Counted from the stretch's first letter, positions 43,881 through 53,764 are shown. The stretch: DNA of 64,000 nt from Anaerosporobacter sp031551385 (GCF_031551385.1 NZ_JAVBNS010000009.1:62001-126000); one strand, 5' to 3'. The notes: generated from the letters alone by a model not told the origin. Numbers and translations are program-made.

Positions 43881-44878
43881 AGCTGAAAACTTTAGTGATT
43901 GGTGGTTCGGGATTATTCTTGATGGTCTTCTCACTGCTTCTGTTTGTCGCCATTTTATTTTCAGATGAACAAGATGGCGGTTTTTCCAACATTCACTATG
44001 GCGGTGTGGATGTTTCCGCAGAAGTGCTGGCTCATAAGCCTATGGTAGAAAAAGTTGCCAAAGAATATGGAATTGAAGAATACGTCAATATACTTCTTGC
44101 GATTATACAGGTGGAATCGGGTGGTACAGCAGAAGATGTTATGCAGTCCTCGGAATCCCTCGGTCTTCCACCTAATTCATTGAGTACAGAAGAATCCATT
44201 AAGCAAGGTGTGAAGTATTTCAGTGAGTTATTAGCCAGTAGCGAAAGGCTTGGTGTAGATTTAGAATCGGTTATCCAGTCCTACAATTATGGTGGTGGTT
44301 TCTTAGGATATGTGGCTAATCGTGGGAATAAATATACCTTTGAACTGGCTCAAAGTTTCTCAAAAGAGTATTCGGGTGACGAAAAAGTGTCTTACCCCAA
44401 TCCCATAGCCATACCTATCAATGGGGGCTGGCGATACAATTACGGGAATATGTTTTATGTGCAACTGGTAACGCAGTATCTTGTCACAACAGAGTTTAAT
44501 GATGATACAGTACAAGCCATCATGGACGAAGCTCTGAAATTTGAAGGCTGGAAGTATGTCTATGGCGGAGCTTCCCCGACTACCTCTTTTGATTGTAGCG
44601 GACTGACACAATGGACGTATGGAAAAGCTGGAATCAACTTACCACGAACAGCACAACAGCAATATGATGTAACCCGGCATATCCCATTATTGGAAGCAAA
44701 AGCCGGCGATTTGGTTTTCTTTCATTCTACCTATAACGCTGGCTCTTATATTACTCATATCGGGATTTATTTAGGCGATAACCGTATGTTTCATGCAGGC
44801 GACCCTATCGGTTATGCCGACTTAACAAGCTCTTACTGGCAACAGCATTTAGTGGGAGCAGGACGAATCAAACAATAA
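43877..44878 (+). CDS. orf14: Tn916 Orf14, NlpC/P60 wall hydrolase
   Basis: The product is 333 residues. Signal/anchor helix (about 8-29), a lysozyme-like domain with LAIIQVESGGTAEDVMQSSES (Glu), then NlpC/P60 with TSFDCSGLTQWTYGKAG (catalytic Cys) and THIGIYLGDNRMFHAG (His). It cuts peptidoglycan during conjugation. It is intact, though most of its machinery is deleted. Confidence 0.93.
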   Translation: MKLKTLVIGGSGLFLMVFSLLLFVAILFSDEQDGGFSNIHYGGVDVSAEVLAHKPMVEKVAKEYGIEEYVNILLAIIQVESGGTAEDVMQSSESLGLPPNSLSTEESIKQGVKYFSELLASSERLGVDLESVIQSYNYGGGFLGYVANRGNKYTFELAQSFSKEYSGDEKVSYPNPIAIPINGGWRYNYGNMFYVQLVTQYLVTTEFNDDTVQAIMDEALKFEGWKYVYGGASPTTSFDCSGLTQWTYGKAGINLPRTAQQQYDVTRHIPLLEAKAGDLVFFHSTYNAGSYITHIGIYLGDNRMFHAGDPIGYADLTSSYWQQHLVGAGRIKQ

Positions 44879-44892
44879 GAAAGGACGATTCA

Positions 44893-45807
44893 ATGATGAA
44901 ATTCGGAAAAAATCAGAATACAGAAAAACAGACACCAAAGGAAAAGAAACCTCGTGTCTATAAGGTCAATCCTCGTAAAAAGGTTGTGATTGTCCTATGG
45001 GTACTTTTAGGACTTAGTTTCAGCTTTGCGATATTCAAGCACTTTACAGCCATTGATACCCATACCATTCATGAAACCACCATCATAGAAAAGGAATATG
45101 TCGATACTCATCATGTGGAAAATTTTGTAGAGAACTTTGCGAAAGTCTACTATTCATGGGAACTAAACGACAAGTCCATTGATAATCGCATAGAAAACCT
45201 GAAAGCATATCTGACAGAGGAACTTCAAGCTCTGAATGTCGATACAGTTCGTAAAGATATTCCTGTATCGTCTTCTGTAAAAGGATTTCAGATATGGACG
45301 GTAGAAGCAGATGGCGACAATCAATTTGATGTAACCTACAGTGTAGACCAACTCATTACAGAGGGGGAAAATACAAAGACCGTCCACTCTGCTTATATAG
45401 TGAGTGTCTATGTAGACAGTACTGGAAATATGGTCCTCATTAAGAATCCGACCATTACTAGCATACCAAAGAAATCAGACTATAAACCAAAAGCTATTGA
45501 AAGTGAGGGTACGGTTGATTCCATTACAACCAATGAAATCAATGAGTTTTTAACGACGTTCTTCAAGCTCTATCCTACAGCGACAGCCAGTGAACTTTCC
45601 TACTATGTGAATGACGGGATATTAAAACCAATCGGAAAAGAGTACATCTTTCAAGAACTGGTAAATCCTATTTACAATCGTAAGGATAATCAAGTCACGG
45701 TATCGCTGACAGTGGAGTATATCGACCAGCAGACCAAAGCAACGCAGGTATCTCAATTTGATTTGGTACTTGAAAAGAACGGGAGTAATTGGAAGATTAT
45801 AGAATAA
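44893..45807 (+). CDS. orf13: Tn916 Orf13, TcpC-like conjugation protein
   Basis: The product is 304 residues: basic cytoplasmic N-terminus, one membrane helix (about 32-54), and two extracellular NTF2-like domains (HVENFVENFAKVYYSW; NEINEFLTTFFKLYPT). It corresponds to TcpC/VirB8-type scaffold proteins. It lies 14 bp after orf14. Intact. Confidence 0.92.
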   Translation: MMKFGKNQNTEKQTPKEKKPRVYKVNPRKKVVIVLWVLLGLSFSFAIFKHFTAIDTHTIHETTIIEKEYVDTHHVENFVENFAKVYYSWELNDKSIDNRIENLKAYLTEELQALNVDTVRKDIPVSSSVKGFQIWTVEADGDNQFDVTYSVDQLITEGENTKTVHSAYIVSVYVDSTGNMVLIKNPTITSIPKKSDYKPKAIESEGTVDSITTNEINEFLTTFFKLYPTATASELSYYVNDGILKPIGKEYIFQELVNPIYNRKDNQVTVSLTVEYIDQQTKATQVSQFDLVLEKNGSNWKIIE

Positions 45808-45936
45808 CAAATATTGGTACATTATTACAGCTATTTTGTAATCACGTACTCTCTTTGATAAAAAATTGGAGATTCCTTTACAAATATGCTCTTACGTGCT
45901 ATTATTTAAGTATCTATTTAAAAGGAGTTAATAAAT

Positions 45937-46043
45937 ATGCGGCAAGGTATTCTTAAATAAACTGTCAATTTGATAGTGGGAACAAATAATTGGATGTCCT
46001 TTTTTAGGAGGGCTTAGTTTTTTGTACCCAGTTTAAGAATACC
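45937..46043 (+). promoter_or_regulatory. tet(M) upstream leader MRQGILK and first attenuator
   Basis: AAAGGAG precedes a seven-codon frame at 45937-45960. The arm at 45946-45964 (GGTATTCTTAAATAAACTG) pairs with 46029-46043 (CAGTTTAAGAATACC), overlapping the leader, so a ribosome on the leader would change folding. A second stem around 45988-46020 has a T-run. Confidence 0.65.
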
Positions 46044-46081
46044 TTTATCATGTGATTCTAAAGTATCCGGAGAATATCTGT

Positions 46082-46168
46082 ATGCTTTGTATGCCTATGG
46101 TTATGCATAAAAATCCCAGTGATAAGAGTATTTATCACTGGGATTTGTATGCCCTTTTGGGCTTTTGA
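46082..46168 (+). CDS. orf12: tet(M) leader peptide (Tn916 Orf12)
   Basis: There are 28 codons, MLCMPMVMHKNPSDKSIYHW and eight more, ending at TGA 46166-46168, 15 bp before tet(M). It covers a terminator (46111-46146, AATCCCAGTGATAA/TTATCACTGGGATT). In Tn916, tetracycline-altered translation of this leader lets transcription pass into tet(M). Confidence 0.88.
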   Translation: MLCMPMVMHKNPSDKSIYHWDLYALLGF

Positions 46169-46183
46169 ATGGAGGAAAATCAC

Positions 46184-48103
46184 ATGAAAATTATTAATAT
46201 TGGAGTTTTAGCTCATGTTGATGCGGGAAAAACTACCTTAACAGAAAGCTTATTATATAACAGTGGAGCGATTACAGAATTAGGAAGCGTGGACAGAGGT
46301 ACAACGAAAACGGATAATACGCTTTTAGAACGTCAGAGAGGAATTACAATTCAGACGGCGATAACCTCTTTTCAGTGGAAAAATACTAAGATGAACATCA
46401 TAGACACGCCAGGACATATGGATTTTTTAGCAGAAGTATATCGTTCATTATCAGTATTAGATGGGGCAATTCTACTGATTTCTGCAAAAGATGGCGTACA
46501 AGCACAAACTCGTATATTGTTTCATGCACTTAGGAAAATAGGTATTCCCACAATCTTTTTTATCAATAAGATTGACCAAAATGGAATTGATTTATCAACG
46601 GTTTATCAGGATATTAAAGAGAAACTTTCTGCGGAAATTGTAATCAAACAGAAGGTAGAACTGCATCCTAATATGCGTGTAATGAACTTTACCGAATCTG
46701 AACAATGGGATATGGTAATAGAAGGAAATGATTACCTTTTGGAGAAATATACGTCTGGGAAATTATTGGAAGCATTAGAACTCGAACAAGAGGAAAGCAT
46801 AAGATTTCATAATTGTTCCCTGTTCCCTGTTTATCACGGAAGTGCAAAAAACAATATAGGGATTGATAACCTTATAGAAGTGATTACGAATAAATTTTAT
46901 TCATCAACACATCGAGGTCAGTCTGAACTTTGCGGAAAAGTTTTCAAAATTGAGTATTCGGAAAAAAGACAGCGTCTTGCATATATACGTCTTTATAGTG
47001 GCGTACTGCATTTGCGAGATTCGGTTAGAATATCGGAAAAGGAAAAAATAAAAATTACAGAAATGTATACTTCAATAAATGGTGAATTATGTAAAATTGA
47101 TAAGGCTTATTCCGGGGAAATTGTTATTTTGCAGAATGAGTTTTTGAAGTTAAATAGTGTTCTTGGAGATACAAAGCTATTGCCACAGAGAGAGAGAATT
47201 GAAAATCCCCTCCCTCTGCTGCAAACGACTGTTGAACCGAGCAAACCTCAACAAAGGGAAATGTTACTTGATGCACTTTTAGAAATCTCCGACAGTGACC
47301 CGCTTCTGCGATATTATGTGGATTCTGCGACACATGAAATCATACTTTCTTTCTTAGGGAAAGTACAAATGGAAGTGACTTGTGCTCTGCTGCAAGAAAA
47401 GTATCATGTGGAGATAGAAATAAAAGAGCCTACAGTCATTTATATGGAAAGACCGTTAAAAAAAGCAGAGTATACCATTCACATCGAAGTTCCACCGAAT
47501 CCTTTCTGGGCTTCCATTGGTCTATCTGTAGCACAGCTTCCATTAGGGAGCGGAGTACAGTATGAGAGCTCGGTTTCTCTTGGATACTTAAATCAATCGT
47601 TTCAAAATGCAGTTATGGAGGGGATACGCTATGGCTGTGAACAAGGATTGTATGGTTGGAATGTGACGGACTGTAAAATCTGTTTTAAGTATGGCTTATA
47701 CTATAGCCCTGTTAGTACCCCAGCAGATTTTCGGATGCTTGCTCCTATTGTATTGGAACAAGTCTTAAAAAAAGCTGGAACAGAATTGTTAGAGCCATAT
47801 CTTAGTTTTAAAATTTATGCGCCACAGGAATATCTTTCACGAGCATACAACGATGCTCCTAAATATTGTGCGAACATCGTAGACACTCAATTGAAAAATA
47901 ATGAGGTCATTCTTAGTGGAGAAATCCCTGCTCGGTGTATTCAAGAATATCGTAGTGATTTAACTTTCTTTACAAATGGACGTAGTGTTTGTTTAACAGA
48001 GTTAAAAGGGTACCATGTTACTACCGGTGAACCTGTTTGCCAGCCCCGTCGTCCAAATAGTCGGATAGATAAAGTACGATATATGTTCAATAAAATAACT
48101 TAG
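46184..48103 (+). CDS. tet(M): Ribosomal protection protein Tet(M)
   Basis: The product is 639 residues. ATG 46184 with GGAGG 9 nt upstream is the standard start. EF-G-like GTPase: AHVDAGKTT (G1), DTPGHMDF (G3), NKIDQNG (G4). It releases tetracycline from the ribosomal A site. It reads as Tet(M) throughout but differs at many positions from the Tn916 prototype (for example SVDRGTTKTDN, LHPNMRVMNF, VTCALLQEKYH), so it is a mosaic or divergent allele. Confidence 0.95.
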   Translation: MKIINIGVLAHVDAGKTTLTESLLYNSGAITELGSVDRGTTKTDNTLLERQRGITIQTAITSFQWKNTKMNIIDTPGHMDFLAEVYRSLSVLDGAILLISAKDGVQAQTRILFHALRKIGIPTIFFINKIDQNGIDLSTVYQDIKEKLSAEIVIKQKVELHPNMRVMNFTESEQWDMVIEGNDYLLEKYTSGKLLEALELEQEESIRFHNCSLFPVYHGSAKNNIGIDNLIEVITNKFYSSTHRGQSELCGKVFKIEYSEKRQRLAYIRLYSGVLHLRDSVRISEKEKIKITEMYTSINGELCKIDKAYSGEIVILQNEFLKLNSVLGDTKLLPQRERIENPLPLLQTTVEPSKPQQREMLLDALLEISDSDPLLRYYVDSATHEIILSFLGKVQMEVTCALLQEKYHVEIEIKEPTVIYMERPLKKAEYTIHIEVPPNPFWASIGLSVAQLPLGSGVQYESSVSLGYLNQSFQNAVMEGIRYGCEQGLYGWNVTDCKICFKYGLYYSPVSTPADFRMLAPIVLEQVLKKAGTELLEPYLSFKIYAPQEYLSRAYNDAPKYCANIVDTQLKNNEVILSGEIPARCIQEYRSDLTFFTNGRSVCLTELKGYHVTTGEPVCQPRRPNSRIDKVRYMFNKIT

Positions 48104-48200
48104 TGTATTTTATGTTGTTATATAAATATGGTTTCTTGTTAAATAAGATGAAATATTCTTTAATAAAGATTTGAATTAAAGTGTAAAGGAGGAGATAGTT

Positions 48201-48389
48201 ATTATAAACTACAAGTGGATATTGTGTCCTGTATGTGGAAATAAAACACGATTAAAGATAAGGGAAGATACTGAATTAAAAAAATTCCCCCTCTATTGTC
48301 CGAAATGCAGACAAGAAAATTTAATTGAAATAAAGCAGTTCAAAGTAACTGTGATTACAGAGCCAGACGCAAAGACGCAGAGCCGATAA
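48201..48389 (+). CDS. orf6: Tn916 Orf6, cysteine-rich KTR-domain protein
   Basis: 62 codons from a non-standard ATT start with GGAGGAG upstream: INYKWILCPVCGNKTRLKIRED and FPLYCPKCRQENLIEIKQFKV. Two CxxC pairs form a zinc-ribbon-like KTR domain. Family common after tet(M). The start codon is uncertain. Confidence 0.8.
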   Translation: MINYKWILCPVCGNKTRLKIREDTELKKFPLYCPKCRQENLIEIKQFKVTVITEPDAKTQSR

Positions 48390-48425
48390 AATGAGATTAA
48401 TACAATCTCATTTTATCGGCTCTTT
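48381..48425 (+). terminator. Strong terminator after orf6
   Basis: An 18-bp stem, AGCCGATAAAATGAGATT against its complement ending ATCGGCT, loop AATAC or similar, then CTTTCC. It overlaps the last codons of orf6. Confidence 0.85.
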
Positions 48426-48448
48426 CCGTTATGTATGGATTCTTTTAA

Positions 48449-48802
48449 TTAGTCTTCGATGTTTCTTGCTTCGTTGATACCGCTGGCTAAAGATTCCATT
48501 AAGGATAGTTCTTTGTCTGTAAAGCTATCCATGTATTTCTCTATCTGTAATCGTCGGGTGCTTTTTACCAAGTTATTAGCAGGTAAGAAAAATTCATCAA
48601 CGGAAACATGAAGTAACGATACAAGGTCATAAAGAACTTGTATGCTGGGGTGTTGCCCCTTATTTTCAATATTAGTTAAGTAACGTGGGTCAATTTCAAT
48701 CAATGCTCCCACTTGTTCACGAGTTAAACCTCGTTTCAATCGAGCTTCTTTAATGGCTAAACCAAAGGCTCTAAAATCATATTTATCTTCTTTTTTACGC
48801 AT
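48449..48802 (-). CDS. orf9: Tn916 Orf9, XRE-family repressor
   Basis: The product is 117 residues on the reverse strand. Helix-turn-helix: RLKRGLTREQVGALIEIDPRYLTNIENKGQHPSIQVLYDLVSLL. It is the known negative regulator of orf7 and thereby of excision and transfer in Tn916. Standard length, intact. Confidence 0.92.
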   Translation of the reverse strand: MRKKEDKYDFRAFGLAIKEARLKRGLTREQVGALIEIDPRYLTNIENKGQHPSIQVLYDLVSLLHVSVDEFFLPANNLVKSTRRLQIEKYMDSFTDKELSLMESLASGINEARNIED

Positions 48803-49306
48803 AGTAGACCACCTCTATACATTTTACTGTTCCTATTGAATTAGAAACAGGTATAGAAAAACATGTTATATAGTTTATAGGTTCATATTTAATAAAAAGC
48901 ACTACTAAACGCCAATAAAAAAAACCGTTATATGGTAGTGCTATTTATGCTGTTAAAATATTGTATCTTACTTCCAAATGGCGGTTTGTTGGAGGTCAAA
49001 GTCGCCATGAAGTATATCACATACAATCAAGTTCCCCACATTGAGTATTTATCAAAAAAAGTCGTCTATCTGCAATAGATAAGTACGTCCACCAATGTGG
49101 TTTTATAAATCATATAGATAGAAAAATAAAAGCATGTAAACAGAGAAATCAATCTGTTTGTGTGCTTTTTTGGTTATTCAGAACTTTTTTACAAAGTTTA
49201 TTCATCAGTAATGCAACAAATCCCCCTTTCACATTGGGACTAAGAGTGAAAGGAGATAAAAGAGCAAGGCTCACTTCCTTTCCTAGACAGAAAGGGGGTG
49301 AGAAAC
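48803..49306. promoter_or_regulatory. Tn916 orf9-orf7 control region
   Basis: This 500-base stretch has no supported gene. It holds the start region of orf9 (reverse) and the promoter area of orf7 (forward). A terminator at 49130-49172 (AAGCATGTAAACAGA against TCTGTTTGTGTGCTT, then TTTTTT) lies before orf7. In Tn916 this is where tetracycline-dependent read-through is sensed. Confidence 0.65.
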
Positions 49307-49729
49307 ATGAAACCATCTTTTTTTCAGACCACAATAGAAAATCAGTTTGACTATATCTGTAAACGTGCTATGGAAGACGAGCGAAAGAATTATCTGCTTT
49401 ATCTTTCAAGGATCGCAAAGCGTGAAGTGTCCTTTTCTGATGTTGGCGATTATCTTGTTAGCCAGTTTGCGACAACAGATAACTATTCAACTGACTTTCA
49501 GATTTTTACACTCAATGGAATATCAGTTGGTGTTGAAAATGATTTATTGAGTGAAGCATTACGTGAGTTGCCAGACAAGAAACGTGAAATTCTACTGCTG
49601 TTTTACTTTATGGACATGAGCGATTCAGAAATTGCAGACCTGTTGAAATTGAACCGTTCTACTGTCTATCGGCATAGAACCAGTGGACTAGCCTTAATCA
49701 AAAAGTTTATGGAGGAATTTGAAGAATGA
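49307..49729 (+). CDS. orf7: Tn916 Orf7, sigma-factor-like activator
   Basis: The product is 140 residues, start ATG 49307 behind GGGGGTGAG. ALRELPDKKREILLLFYFMDMSDSEIADLLKLNRSTVYRHRTSGL is a sigma region 4-type helix-turn-helix. It promotes xis/int and transfer-gene transcription in Tn916. Overlaps orf8 by 4 bp. Intact. Confidence 0.9.
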   Translation: MKPSFFQTTIENQFDYICKRAMEDERKNYLLYLSRIAKREVSFSDVGDYLVSQFATTDNYSTDFQIFTLNGISVGVENDLLSEALRELPDKKREILLLFYFMDMSDSEIADLLKLNRSTVYRHRTSGLALIKKFMEEFEE

Positions 49730-49956
49730 AAACACAATATCCTATGATTCCCTTTCCTCTCATTGTAAAGGCAACAGATGGCGATACAGAAGCGATTAAC
49801 CAGATTCTACATCATTACAGAGGGTACATAACGAAACGTTCCCTACGACTTATGAAAGATGAATATGGCAATCAAAGTATGGTCGTTGATGAAGTCTTAC
49901 GTGGAAGAATGGAAACCAGACTGATTACAAAGATTCTGTCATTTGAAATTAAGTAA
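49726..49956 (+). CDS. orf8: Tn916 Orf8, helix-turn-helix regulator
   Basis: The product is 76 residues, translationally coupled to orf7 (ATGA overlap). FPLIVKATDGDTEAINQILHHYRGYITKRSLR is the conserved DUF-type HTH. It acts with Orf7. Intact. Confidence 0.88.
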   Translation: MKTQYPMIPFPLIVKATDGDTEAINQILHHYRGYITKRSLRLMKDEYGNQSMVVDEVLRGRMETRLITKILSFEIK

Positions 49957-50412
49957 TAACCTCTCTCTTTTCGTGGAAGCGTGCCATACTATTCCACGCT
50001 TCCCGAACAGGGAGGTTTGTTATTCCATCAAAGCATATTGAGCTTTCAATGTGTTTTGATAGGCTAACGAGCCATTGTTCTTTGAAAACTGAATAAAAGT
50101 AATTGAATACGTTTCGATAAGAAAAGAGCCAACGGAGCTAACCGCCATGACCTATCTTCTAAAGATAGCGAGCGTTTCAGTTAGTGTTCCGAAAAACAAT
50201 CTTTAGCAGGATTGCCAGCGACGACTTTCTTATCGTGATAATGATACTCCCATACAGTCAATAGTCCGAGCGTTAAAAGCGTCGCAGGCAATGAGTATGG
50301 CTACATGAGAACCATGCAGGGGTGGAACTCCCGTGAGCTTTGCTAGAGCTGTTCGATTGCTTGTAAAACAACTTTTATGAAATCCAATAAGTGATTTGGA
50401 AAGGAGGATTTT
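49957..50412 (+). other. Tn916 non-coding block before xis, possible structured RNA
   Basis: No gene is supported in 456 bases. It has a terminator-like stem (GGAAGCGTG/CACGCTTCC, 49975-50007) after orf8, and then a long stretch rich in local complementarity (for example CTATCTTCTAAAGATAG at 50153-50169 and GGGTGGAACTCCCGTGAGC near 50320). The attachment of conserved, non-coding sequence to xis suggests a regulatory RNA, but none is named. Confidence 0.5.
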
Positions 50413-50616
50413 ATGAAGCAGACTGACATTCCGATTTGGGAGCGTTATACCCTAACTATTGAAGAAGCGTCAAAATATTTTCGTATTGGCGAAAACAAGC
50501 TGCGTCGTTTGGCAGAAGAAAATAAAAATGCAAACTGGCTGATTATGAATGGCAATCGTATTCAGGTTAAACGAAAACAATTTGAAAAAATTATAGATAC
50601 ATTGAACGCAATCTAG
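50413..50616 (+). CDS. xis: Tn916 excisionase Xis
   Basis: The product is 67 residues with GGAAAGGAGG upstream. WERYTLTIEEASKYFRIGENKLRRLAEENKNANWLIMNGNRIQVKRKQFE is the winged-helix Xis. It bends the ends to favour excision by Int. Identical in layout to Tn916. Intact. Confidence 0.95.
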   Translation: MKQTDIPIWERYTLTIEEASKYFRIGENKLRRLAEENKNANWLIMNGNRIQVKRKQFEKIIDTLNAI

Positions 50617-50697
50617 CGTAGCCAAAGGGTCTTGTATATGATAAAATAGTATTAAGTCGTATCAGGGCTCTTTCCATAATGGAAAGGAGCAAATGCC

Positions 50698-51915
50698 ATG
50701 TCAGAAAAAAGACGTGACAATAAAGGTCGAATTTTAAAGACTGGAGAGAGCCAACGAAAAGACGGAAGATACTTATACAAATATACAGATTCATTTGGAG
50801 AACCGCAATTTGTTTACTCGTGGAAACTTGTGGCTACAGACAGAGTACCAGCAGGAAAGCGTGATTGTATCTCACTTAGGGAGAAAATCGCAGAGTTACA
50901 GAAAGACATTCATGATGGTATTGATGTTGTAGGAAAGAAAATGACACTCTGCCAGCTTTACGCAAAACAGAACGCTCAAAGACCAAAGGTTAGAAAAAAT
51001 ACTGAAACTGGACGCAAATATCTTATGGATATTTTGAAGAAAGACAAGTTAGGTGCAAGAAGTATTGATAGTATTAAACCATCAGACGCTAAAGAATGGG
51101 CGATTAGAATGAGTGAAAATGGTTATGCCTATCAAACCATCAATAACTATAAACGTTCTTTAAAGGCTTCATTCTACATTGCGATACAAGATGATTGTGT
51201 TCGGAAGAATCCATTTGACTTTCAACTGAATGCAGTTCTTGATGATGATACTGTCCCTAAGACCGTACTAACAGGAGAACAGGAAGAAAAACTGTTAGCC
51301 TTTGCGAAAGCTGATAAAACCTACAGCAAAAATTATGATGAAATTCTGATACTCTTAAAAACAGGTCTTCGTATTTCAGAGTTTGGTGGTTTGACACTTC
51401 CAGATTTAGATTTTGAGAATCGTCTTGTCAATATAGACCATCAGCTATTGAGAGATACTGAAATTGGGTACTACATTGAAACACCAAAGACCAAAAGTGG
51501 TGAACGTCAAGTTCCTATGGTTGAAGAAGCCTATCAAGCATTTAAGCGAGTGTTAGCGAATCGAAAGAATGATAAGCGTGTTGAGATTGATGGATATAGT
51601 GATTTCCTCTTTCTTAATAGAAAGAACTATCCAAAAGTGGCGAGTGACTATAATGGTATGATGAAAGGTCTTGTTAAGAAATACAACAAGTATAATGATG
51701 ATAAGTTACCACACATCACTCCACATAGTTTGCGACATACATTCTGTACCAACTATGCAAATGCAGGAATGAACCCAAAAGCATTACAATACATTATGGG
51801 GCATGCAAATATAGCCATGACGCTGAACTATTACGCACACGCAACATTTGATTCCGCAATGTCAGAGATGAAACGCTTGAATAAAGAGAAGCAACAGGAG
51901 CGTCTTGTTGCTTAG
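50698..51915 (+). CDS. int: Tn916 integrase Int (tyrosine recombinase)
   Basis: The product is 405 residues. Arm-binding N-domain (SEKRRDNKGRILKTGESQRKDGRYLYKYTD), SAM-like domain, and catalytic domain with LLKTGLRISE (Arg), HSLRHTFCTNYA (His-Arg), MGHANIAMTLNYYAHA (His and Tyr). It cuts and joins the ends with 5-6 bp coupling sequences. Complete, so excision is potentially functional. Confidence 0.95.
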   Translation: MSEKRRDNKGRILKTGESQRKDGRYLYKYTDSFGEPQFVYSWKLVATDRVPAGKRDCISLREKIAELQKDIHDGIDVVGKKMTLCQLYAKQNAQRPKVRKNTETGRKYLMDILKKDKLGARSIDSIKPSDAKEWAIRMSENGYAYQTINNYKRSLKASFYIAIQDDCVRKNPFDFQLNAVLDDDTVPKTVLTGEQEEKLLAFAKADKTYSKNYDEILILLKTGLRISEFGGLTLPDLDFENRLVNIDHQLLRDTEIGYYIETPKTKSGERQVPMVEEAYQAFKRVLANRKNDKRVEIDGYSDFLFLNRKNYPKVASDYNGMMKGLVKKYNKYNDDKLPHITPHSLRHTFCTNYANAGMNPKALQYIMGHANIAMTLNYYAHATFDSAMSEMKRLNKEKQQERLVA

Positions 51916-52094
51916 TAGTACAAATGAATTTACTACTTATTTACCACTTCTGACAGCTAAGACATGAGGAAATATGCAAAGAAACGTGAAGTATCTTCCT
52001 ACAGTAAAAATACTCGAAAGCACATAGAATAAGGCTTTACGAGCATTTAAGAAAATATAAAAAGATAATTAGAAATTTATACTTTGTTTATCTA
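51916..52094 (+). other. Tn916 right end
   Basis: The 180 bases after int contain ATTTACTACTTATTTACCACTT near 51928 (similar to the left end) and end at about 52094 where pglX resumes with AAAAATATAGAAG. No gene. Confidence 0.75.
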
Positions 52095-53725
52095 AAAAAT
52101 ATAGAAGAATTTTGTTTTATTACAGGAAGTCCACTTTCCTTTTGGGCAAGCAAAGCTGCTGTAAATTCATTTCAAGATGGTAAATCTCTAGCTGACATGT
52201 GTAGCCCTAAAGTTGGATTACAAACAGGTGATGTAGATTTATTTGTAAGAAAATGGTTTGAATGTTCAACTGAAAACTTATGTTTAAATAATGTGATTAT
52301 GAAAGAAAAAAGTGTATGGTTTCCATATAATAATGGTGGAGAATTTAGAAAATGGTACGGGAACAATGACGAGGTAGTTAACTGGAAGGATGATGGGATT
52401 TACGTGATTAACCATATTAATAAGGCTGGAAAAAAGGGAGCCAGGCCACAAAATAGAGATTACTATTTTAGAAATGGTGCTACTTGGTCTGCAATATCAA
52501 GTAGTTCATTTTCTGTCAGATTATTTCCAAAAGGTTTTTTGTTTTCGAATGCTGGAATGGCTATTTTTGCAGAAAGAGCAGTTTTATATTATATAGTTGG
52601 GTTCTTAAATTCTAAGCTTGCACAAAAATACTTAGGTTTTTTTAACGAAGGGTTGAATTATAATCAAGGAGATATATCCAAGCTTCCGATCATATTATCA
52701 GAGAAATATATTTCTGACACAATTGATTTAGTTGCTAATAGTGAAGTGATTTCTAAAATGGATTGGAATGCTTTCGAATCATCCTGGGAATTTACAAAAC
52801 ACCCATTTATAGATTCATCAAATTTAAAAAATGCATTTGAAAAGTGGAAAAGAGAATGTGAAAAACGCTTTTGTCAACTCAAAAAAAACGAAGAAGAAAT
52901 AAATCGTATATTTATTGATATTTATGGCTTGCAGAACGAATTAGGTCCAGAAGTAGAAGATAAAGATATAACAATTTATCAAGCTGACTTACAAAAGGAT
53001 ATAAAGAGTTTTATATCTTATGCAGTAGGTTGTATGTTTGGGCGATATTCACTTAATGTTGAAGGACTCATATATGCAGGAGGTGAATGGGACGATGGCA
53101 AATATGGTGATTTTGTTCCAGATAAAGATAATGTTATTCCTATTTCTGACGAAGAGTACTTTGAGGATGACATACTGGGATTATTTGTTGAATTTGTAAA
53201 GATGGTCTATGGAAAAGAAACCTTGGAAGATAATCTTGCTTTTATTGCAAGTGCTCTTGGCAATAAAGGAAATACCTCAAGAGAAATTATCCGAAATTAC
53301 TTTCTGAAGGACTTCTACAAGGATCATTTGAAAACATATCAAAAGCGTCCGATTTATTGGCTTTATGATAGTGGTAAAAATGATGGTTTTAAGGCGCTTG
53401 TTTATATGCACCGCTATACTGAGGATACAACAGGAATTGTTGTGTTGATTATTTGCATAAAATGCAAAAAATTTATATGAATGAAATAGAACGAATGCAG
53501 GAAATGGTTGATAATTCATCTAATTCTAAAGAAGTTGCTCAAGCAGAGAAGAGAAAAGAAAAGCTAGTTAAGCAATTAAAAGAAACAAAAGAATATGATG
53601 AAAAAATAGCCCATCTCGCACTTAGCCGGATTGACATTGATTTAGATGATGGTGTAAAAGTAAACTATGAGAAAGTACAGACGGGACAGGACGGAAAGAA
53701 ACTTGATATTCTTGGGAAGATATAG
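52095..53725 (+). pseudogene. pglX: BREX methyltransferase PglX (BrxX), C-terminal part, frameshifted
   Basis: The frame resumes as NIEEFCFITGSPLSFWASKAAVNSF, then KVGLQTGDVDLFVRKWFE, the PglX C-terminal recognition half, to about 53440 (GFKALVYMHRYTEDTTGIV). It then continues in the -1 frame (DYLHKMQKIYMNEIERMQE...VQTGQDGKKLDILGKI) to 53725. One missing base in TTGTTGTGTTGATTAT accounts for it. With the lost 5' end, the Tn916 insertion and this frameshift the gene carries three lesions. Confidence 0.85.
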
Positions 53726-53764
53726 GGGGTGATGAAATGGAAAAGAAAGTTGTATTATCAAGAA

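Larger units (their letters stand above)
42009..52094 (+). mobile_element. Tn916-family transposon with tet(M), internally deleted
   Basis: Gene order: orf23, orf22, cut orf21, cut orf15, orf14, orf13, tet(M), orf6, orf9, orf7, orf8, xis, int. Everything from the end of orf21 through most of orf15 is gone, including the relaxase gene (orf20), the oriT between orf20 and orf21, and orf16-19. Removing the segment restores an uninterrupted pglX reading (NYFYNEK-NIEEF) across an A-rich target, which fixes the ends to within a few bases. Int and Xis look intact, so excision may still be possible; self-transfer is not. Confidence 0.93.

Noticed and set aside
46184..48103. Alternative call as tet(O) or tet(W)
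   Set aside because: Length, leader Orf12 and residue patterns follow tet(M) along the whole protein.
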